Notes under the pieces: generated by a model | Told to the model about the DNA's origin: nothing | What the model saw: only the letters and a program-made list of their open reading frames with translations | The model's database searches: none | Assembly: GCA_025353925.1 (NCBI GenBank) | Contig: JANXNV010000268.1 | Span: 1 to 48,682 of the forward strand | Length of the DNA stretch: 48,682 bases | Source: Armatimonadota bacterium | GTDB taxonomy: Bacteria; Armatimonadota; Armatimonadia; Armatimonadales; Capsulimonadaceae | Reading direction: 5' to 3' | Part shown: positions 45,382-48,682 of the stretch, in pieces | How the letters are laid out: every line of letters starts with the position of its first letter | How positions within the stretch are numbered: the first letter of the stretch is position 1 | Translations under genes and position numbers: made by a program

Positions 45382-45891
45382 CTAATCTCTAGCAGGGAAA
45401 ATTCCCTGCAATGCGATGACAAAGTTGACCGCGAGATACGGCTGTAGATTCGTGTGCGGCTGGTTTCCGCCGGCGGCGGAAATTGCCTCGGAAGCCATGG
45501 GTGTCAGGGAGACCGCCGGACCGTAGACATTGCCGAGGCCTAGTGGGGCGGTCGCCAGCAAATTACCGCCGGGAATAGCGGTATTGCCGCCTCCGCCGAC
45601 GACACGAAGCGCATGGCTATGTGAAGGCAATTCGCTGCTGCTGAGGGTGTGATTCTCTTCCCCTGCTCGTTCTCCTTGTGTAAATCCGTTTCCCGCATGA
45701 ATCGGGGTGCGGCCCTGCAGGTTGGGCAAAGCAAAGGTCGTTTGCCCATTTCCGCCATAGGTCGTGCCCAGGAGTGAAAACAATGCCTGATTCTGACTGA
45801 TCGGCAGAGTTTGCCCATTGCAAAATGCGTATCCTTTAGGGGGAAAATTAAACGAGACAATCTTGACTTCCGCTAAAAAAGGTGTCGACAC
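45382..45891 (-). CDS. Phage tail collar domain protein 1
   Basis: A 169-residue paralog, the first transcribed: VSFNFPPKGYAFCNGQTLPI, then LFSLLGTTYGGNGQTTFALP, and QPYLAVNFVIALQGIFP. The start is GTG at 45891, with AAAGGA upstream. There are no capsid, sheath or terminase genes nearby, so this is not a prophage. Confidence 0.92.
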   Translation of the reverse strand: MSTPFLAEVKIVSFNFPPKGYAFCNGQTLPISQNQALFSLLGTTYGGNGQTTFALPNLQGRTPIHAGNGFTQGERAGEENHTLSSSELPSHSHALRVVGGGGNTAIPGGNLLATAPLGLGNVYGPAVSLTPMASEAISAAGGNQPHTNLQPYLAVNFVIALQGIFPARD

Positions 45892-45931
45892 TTGAGTATC
45901 CTTTCAGGCTGGCAGGGTCTCCTGCGTTGGG

Positions 45932-46225
45932 CTAAGCAAAAATTGCTTCGTAAACACGCTGCTCGCTGGTACTGCTAATTGGCACTAGAAAGATGTCTGT
46001 CCGGCCCAGATTTATATGTGTAAGGCTATAGGTGCCCTGTGGCAGGGCGGGCAGTGCCGAGCCGTGAAATAGAAGGCTGAAGGGGCGGCCTTTGACACTG
46101 TTTGGTCCGGATGGTGCCGCTTCCTTGAGCGTCAAAACCATAGGAAAATCGCTTGTCGTGAGAAGAAATTCCGTTCCGACCAGCGGTGTAAAGCTTTCCA
46201 GGGTGAGCAATTCTAGTCCGGACAT
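45932..46225 (-). CDS. DUF6916-like small protein
   Basis: A 97-residue protein (LTLESFTPLVGTEFLLTTSD, then GRPFSLLFHGSALPALPQGT) with two beta-sheet halves and no signal peptide. The pattern resembles DUF6916, which I recall beside tail-collar gene sets in Proteobacteria. The function is unknown, and the family call is from memory. Confidence 0.6.
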   Translation of the reverse strand: MSGLELLTLESFTPLVGTEFLLTTSDFPMVLTLKEAAPSGPNSVKGRPFSLLFHGSALPALPQGTYSLTHINLGRTDIFLVPISSTSEQRVYEAIFA

Positions 46226-46231
46226 TCGTCA

Positions 46232-47041
46232 TTACGCTCCAGGGCAAATCCGTCGTTTCACACACGAAAGCAGCCCTAGTCCACAGAGCAGGACAAGAGA
46301 TAGGCTGGTTCCCATTTCAGGCACCGGAACGAGCTGCGCCTGGACATTGTCGAGCAGAAGTGCGGATCCAATGTCGCCGGTGTTGGCGTTGACCACGCCA
46401 AAGCCCAGCGAGTAGGTGCCTGCCAGCAGTGTTTTCTGGAAAAGGAACGTATGGTATCCTGTTTCTGTCAAGAAATCTCCTGCCGTGGGTGAGGGCGGAC
46501 CAGGGGATAAAGTTTCAGACAACGTTGCATCGCTGACCTGGGCGAACCGGGTCACGCTGCGTGCGGCCGGCACTGACGTGCTGGAGATTGAGACGAACGC
46601 GAAATCGGGATTGAACGGGGGAAAGCTTGGGTCTTCCGAAGTCAGAAAGTCATAGCTGAAGCTAAGATGCATGCTTTGGGGCGTGAGGATGGTGAACGAC
46701 TGCGCAATTCCCGAGCCGTTGTTGGCGGTTCCATTGCCCAGCCCGGACAGTGCTCCGGCATTGATACTCAGCGCGGTTTCCAACGCGGATGCGCTTTTGG
46801 AGCCGCTTCCGTAATCGCCCGCGGTTGAGTCATTAGAGAGAAGCGCCTGTTTGTTCCCCTGTGTTGGGTTGTCGCCAAAAGCCGATGTCGCAATCAATGC
46901 GCTGCCCGTCGTGGTCCAGGAAGCATAGTTTGTTTCAAAACCGCCATTCGCGATTTGCGCCGTCGCCGGGGTGCCGAAAGTCAGCAGTGCAAGCCCGGCC
47001 AAGGTGCCGCCGAGGGAGTGCCGGAGCGGGGAGGAGTTCAT
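46232..47041 (-). CDS. Exported PEP-CTERM-like protein
   Basis: A 269-residue protein with a signal peptide (LGGTLAGLALLTFGTPATAQ), a Gly/Ser/Thr-rich beta domain (IANGGFETNYASWTTTGSAL), and a C-terminal VPEMGTSLSLVLLCGLGLL helix followed by KRR. This is the layout of PEP-CTERM sorting signals, with Met in place of the second Pro. The ATG at 47041 has AAAGGA upstream; the ATG at 47050 lies too close to it. No exosortase gene is visible. It begins the tail-collar operon. Confidence 0.75.
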   Translation of the reverse strand: MNSSPLRHSLGGTLAGLALLTFGTPATAQIANGGFETNYASWTTTGSALIATSAFGDNPTQGNKQALLSNDSTAGDYGSGSKSASALETALSINAGALSGLGNGTANNGSGIAQSFTILTPQSMHLSFSYDFLTSEDPSFPPFNPDFAFVSISSTSVPAARSVTRFAQVSDATLSETLSPGPPSPTAGDFLTETGYHTFLFQKTLLAGTYSLGFGVVNANTGDIGSALLLDNVQAQLVPVPEMGTSLSLVLLCGLGLLSCVKRRICPGA

Positions 47042-47149
47042 GTCGTCCATCCTTTGTGATAACAGTAGAACTGATAGATTGGGTAGAACTTGCCCATCTT
47101 AGCACAAACACGCCTAACTGTCAACCAATATATCTACCAGGGAAAGGAA

Positions 47150-48013
47150 TTACTCGGGCGGCCAACTCTCCAGGAGGATTTGGCCGGGCTTCAGGCCAGT
47201 TGATTTCAGGGCATCCCGGATCACGCCAAAGCTCGACGGGCCGGGCAAAGCCCCGATCACTTCGCTCTCGACCACAGCAGTTCCTAACTCAGCGGCGCGG
47301 CGCGAGACATGCTCCAAGAGTGCCATTAGAGGCGTTTGGGCGGGGCGCGTGATATTCATCGATACCTGGGTCAGACCGCGTGAGGGAAGTGCGAGGCCCA
47401 AAGCTCGGATGCCGGGCAGGTGCGGGAGAGTGCGCAGTTCGTGGGCGATAACACGCGCCGGTCGAATATCGGAGGATGCGAGATTAATATTATAGGCGAT
47501 CAATGGAAGGCGTGCGCCGACAATCGCGGCTCCGGCAGTCGGGTGGGGTGTCAGAGGGCCGAAATCGGGGGCTAAAGAGGCGAAGATGTTTTTTCTGACA
47601 AATGGCAGCGTATGTCTCTCGTCTGCTGCGGCTTCGTAGAGGAAAACCGGCAAGGCGTGACATTCCGCCAGCTCCCGAGCGACTTCACGGGCTAGAGCCG
47701 TGCATTCTTCCAGCGAAATATCGGCAAGGGGTACAAACGGCAGCACATCCAAAGCCCCGTGACGCGGGTGGACGCCGCGATGACGCCGCAGATCGATCAG
47801 ACGGATGGCGGCCTCGGCAGCAGCCAGGGCGGCGTTTCGGACCGGCTCCGGGGGGCCGATGAATGTCACGACTAGGCGGTGATGATCGGCGTCCGCGCTC
47901 CAATCCGCCAGCCGCACTCCTGCGGTCTGCCGGACGGCATCGACGATGGCTGCGATCACGGCAGGGTCAAGGCCCTCGCTGAAGTTCGGAACGCACTGAA
48001 TGAGTGGAGTCAC
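47150..48013 (-). CDS. ftcD: Glutamate formimidoyltransferase
   Basis: A 287-residue enzyme equal to the N-terminal half of mammalian FTCD: IQCVPNFSEGLDPAVIAAIV, then HHRLVVTFIGPP, RRHRGVHPRHGALDVLPFVP and VSMNITRPAQTP. It transfers the formimino group from formiminoglutamate to tetrahydrofolate in histidine breakdown. The cyclodeaminase half is absent. The start is GTG at 48013, overlapping the preceding stop (GTGA). Confidence 0.93.
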   Translation of the reverse strand: MTPLIQCVPNFSEGLDPAVIAAIVDAVRQTAGVRLADWSADADHHRLVVTFIGPPEPVRNAALAAAEAAIRLIDLRRHRGVHPRHGALDVLPFVPLADISLEECTALAREVARELAECHALPVFLYEAAADERHTLPFVRKNIFASLAPDFGPLTPHPTAGAAIVGARLPLIAYNINLASSDIRPARVIAHELRTLPHLPGIRALGLALPSRGLTQVSMNITRPAQTPLMALLEHVSRRAAELGTAVVESEVIGALPGPSSFGVIRDALKSTGLKPGQILLESWPPE

Positions 48014-48682
48014 TTGGAAATGAGTTTCGCTGGAGCGGGGACATCCGGGTCTTTATACTCGAATGTCAGCTTGCTGCGCGGGTAATCGAAGGTGATCCGT
48101 CGTGCATAAGTAAAGCTGGACATACCCATCCAAAGGCCAATTTCGAAGTCCGCCTGTGCAGACGGACTTATCTGCTTATCCAGGTCGGAAGTCCCTGCGG
48201 TGTCGATGGGGATATAGACGGGCGGGTTCGTGCTGAGCCGGATCTGCGACTCGTAGCGCGAAACGATGTACTGCATTTTGGCGTCGCTGTTTCCAACCCC
48301 GCGTTTGCCTTCGTAGGTGCCACTTTGGACATCCTCCTTTGGCAGTCCTTTGAGCTGCTCCCGTGCCAGGCGCAGGGAAAGGGTAGAGCGAAATGCACCG
48401 GTATCCAGCAAGGCCCACAAGGGCCGCTCATTGACGGCGACTTGAATGTAAAGGCAGCCGTGATAGTAGTGAAACGGCAGGCTAATGCTCTTATCGCCGG
48501 GCAGCGGGCCGGGAGCCTGTGCATTCGAACCCGTTGTCAGGAGCGCAGTCCGCTTCTCAAAGTCCAGCGTGACGACCGAGTCGTTCAGGATATTCCCACC
48601 CAGAATTCCATCCGTTTTGTCAACTACCGAGGCGGCGGTCACGATTTTAATGGACCGATACAATGTTCCTGCCAGCTCCATG
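48010..48682 (-). CDS. Retropepsin-like aspartic protease, cut by the right edge
   Basis: About 224 residues are visible and the frame runs out of the window. TDGILGGNILNDSVVTLDFE is the closing strand pair of one retropepsin-like domain whose DTG motif must lie outside. A second domain opens with LWALLDTGAFRSTLSL (catalytic DTG) and ends LTFEYKDPDVP. It is probably an exported two-domain aspartyl protease. An ATG at 48681 would cut into the first domain, so the true start is upstream. Confidence 0.8.
   Translation of the reverse strand, partial: MELAGTLYRSIKIVTAASVVDKTDGILGGNILNDSVVTLDFEKRTALLTTGSNAQAPGPLPGDKSISLPFHYYHGCLYIQVAVNERPLWALLDTGAFRSTLSLRLAREQLKGLPKEDVQSGTYEGKRGVGNSDAKMQYIVSRYESQIRLSTNPPVYIPIDTAGTSDLDKQISPSAQADFEIGLWMGMSSFTYARRITFDYPRSKLTFEYKDPDVPAPAKLISK

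Noticed and set aside
44320-45891. Tail-collar genes as part of a prophage
   Set aside because: No integrase, terminase, capsid, portal or tail-sheath genes occur in the window.

Overview
The window is chromosomal DNA from a bacterium with moderately high GC in most genes. No single gene fixes the taxon. The mix points to an Armatimonadota-like (or neighbouring) lineage: a DUF1559 prepilin behind a secreted glycosidase, a LacI-controlled sugar operon, a large AAA/R3H ATPase upstream of tmk, and TTG/GTG starts. This assignment is an inference of moderate to low confidence.

Layout. 1-1538: an unknown gene entering from the left edge, split by a frameshift at a run of 12 C. 1545-5100: a LacI repressor, divergent from a GH5 glycosidase, a DUF1559 prepilin and a small lipoprotein, with a clear promoter and a candidate operator. 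5101-5624: a non-coding gap. 5625-14570: a tightly overlapping eight-gene operon with a sugar-phosphate cyclase (EboD/AroB family), an HD-like protein, a Gfo/Idh oxidoreductase, a zinc-ribbon MBL protein, a YcaO, a GT4 glycosyltransferase, a PIG-L deacetylase and a second YcaO. A BT1/MFS-like transporter converges on it. This is the most interesting part of the window. I read it as an undescribed cyclitol-glycoside or low-molecular-weight-thiol-like pathway that uses YcaO chemistry without a precursor peptide or the usual YcaO partners.

16083-19908: gnd, a DUF2231 membrane protein, cytochrome c, zwf and a ferredoxin, joining the oxidative pentose phosphate pathway to redox carriers. 20037-22133: a membrane-anchored unknown and a rhomboid protease with a long soluble tail. 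22143-22856: a decayed NPCBM/alpha-galactosidase-like remnant. 22932-23120: tRNA-Arg(CCU) and tRNA-Ser(CGA). 23136-27006 (minus strand): an R3H ATPase, tmk and holB, with a REP/MITE-like insertion carrying a minisatellite that supplies the tmk stop codon.

27242-31766: a pair of S41 proteases, the first without either catalytic residue, then a LysM-G5 envelope protein and a redoxin. 31777-38153: amidase, small exported protein, MgtE, Tgt, GatC, a zinc-ribbon protein and UvsE. 38213-40328: groESL with a sigma-70 promoter, CIRCE and a terminator. 40395-43097: an AT-richer stretch with an ankyrin-repeat protein and a MazF-type toxin-antitoxin pair. 43146-47041 (minus strand): an operon with a PEP-CTERM-like protein, a DUF6916-like protein, three tandem phage-tail-collar proteins, a Tat-exported protein and a GNAT acetyltransferase. 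47150-48682: glutamate formimidoyltransferase and a retropepsin-like protein cut by the right edge.
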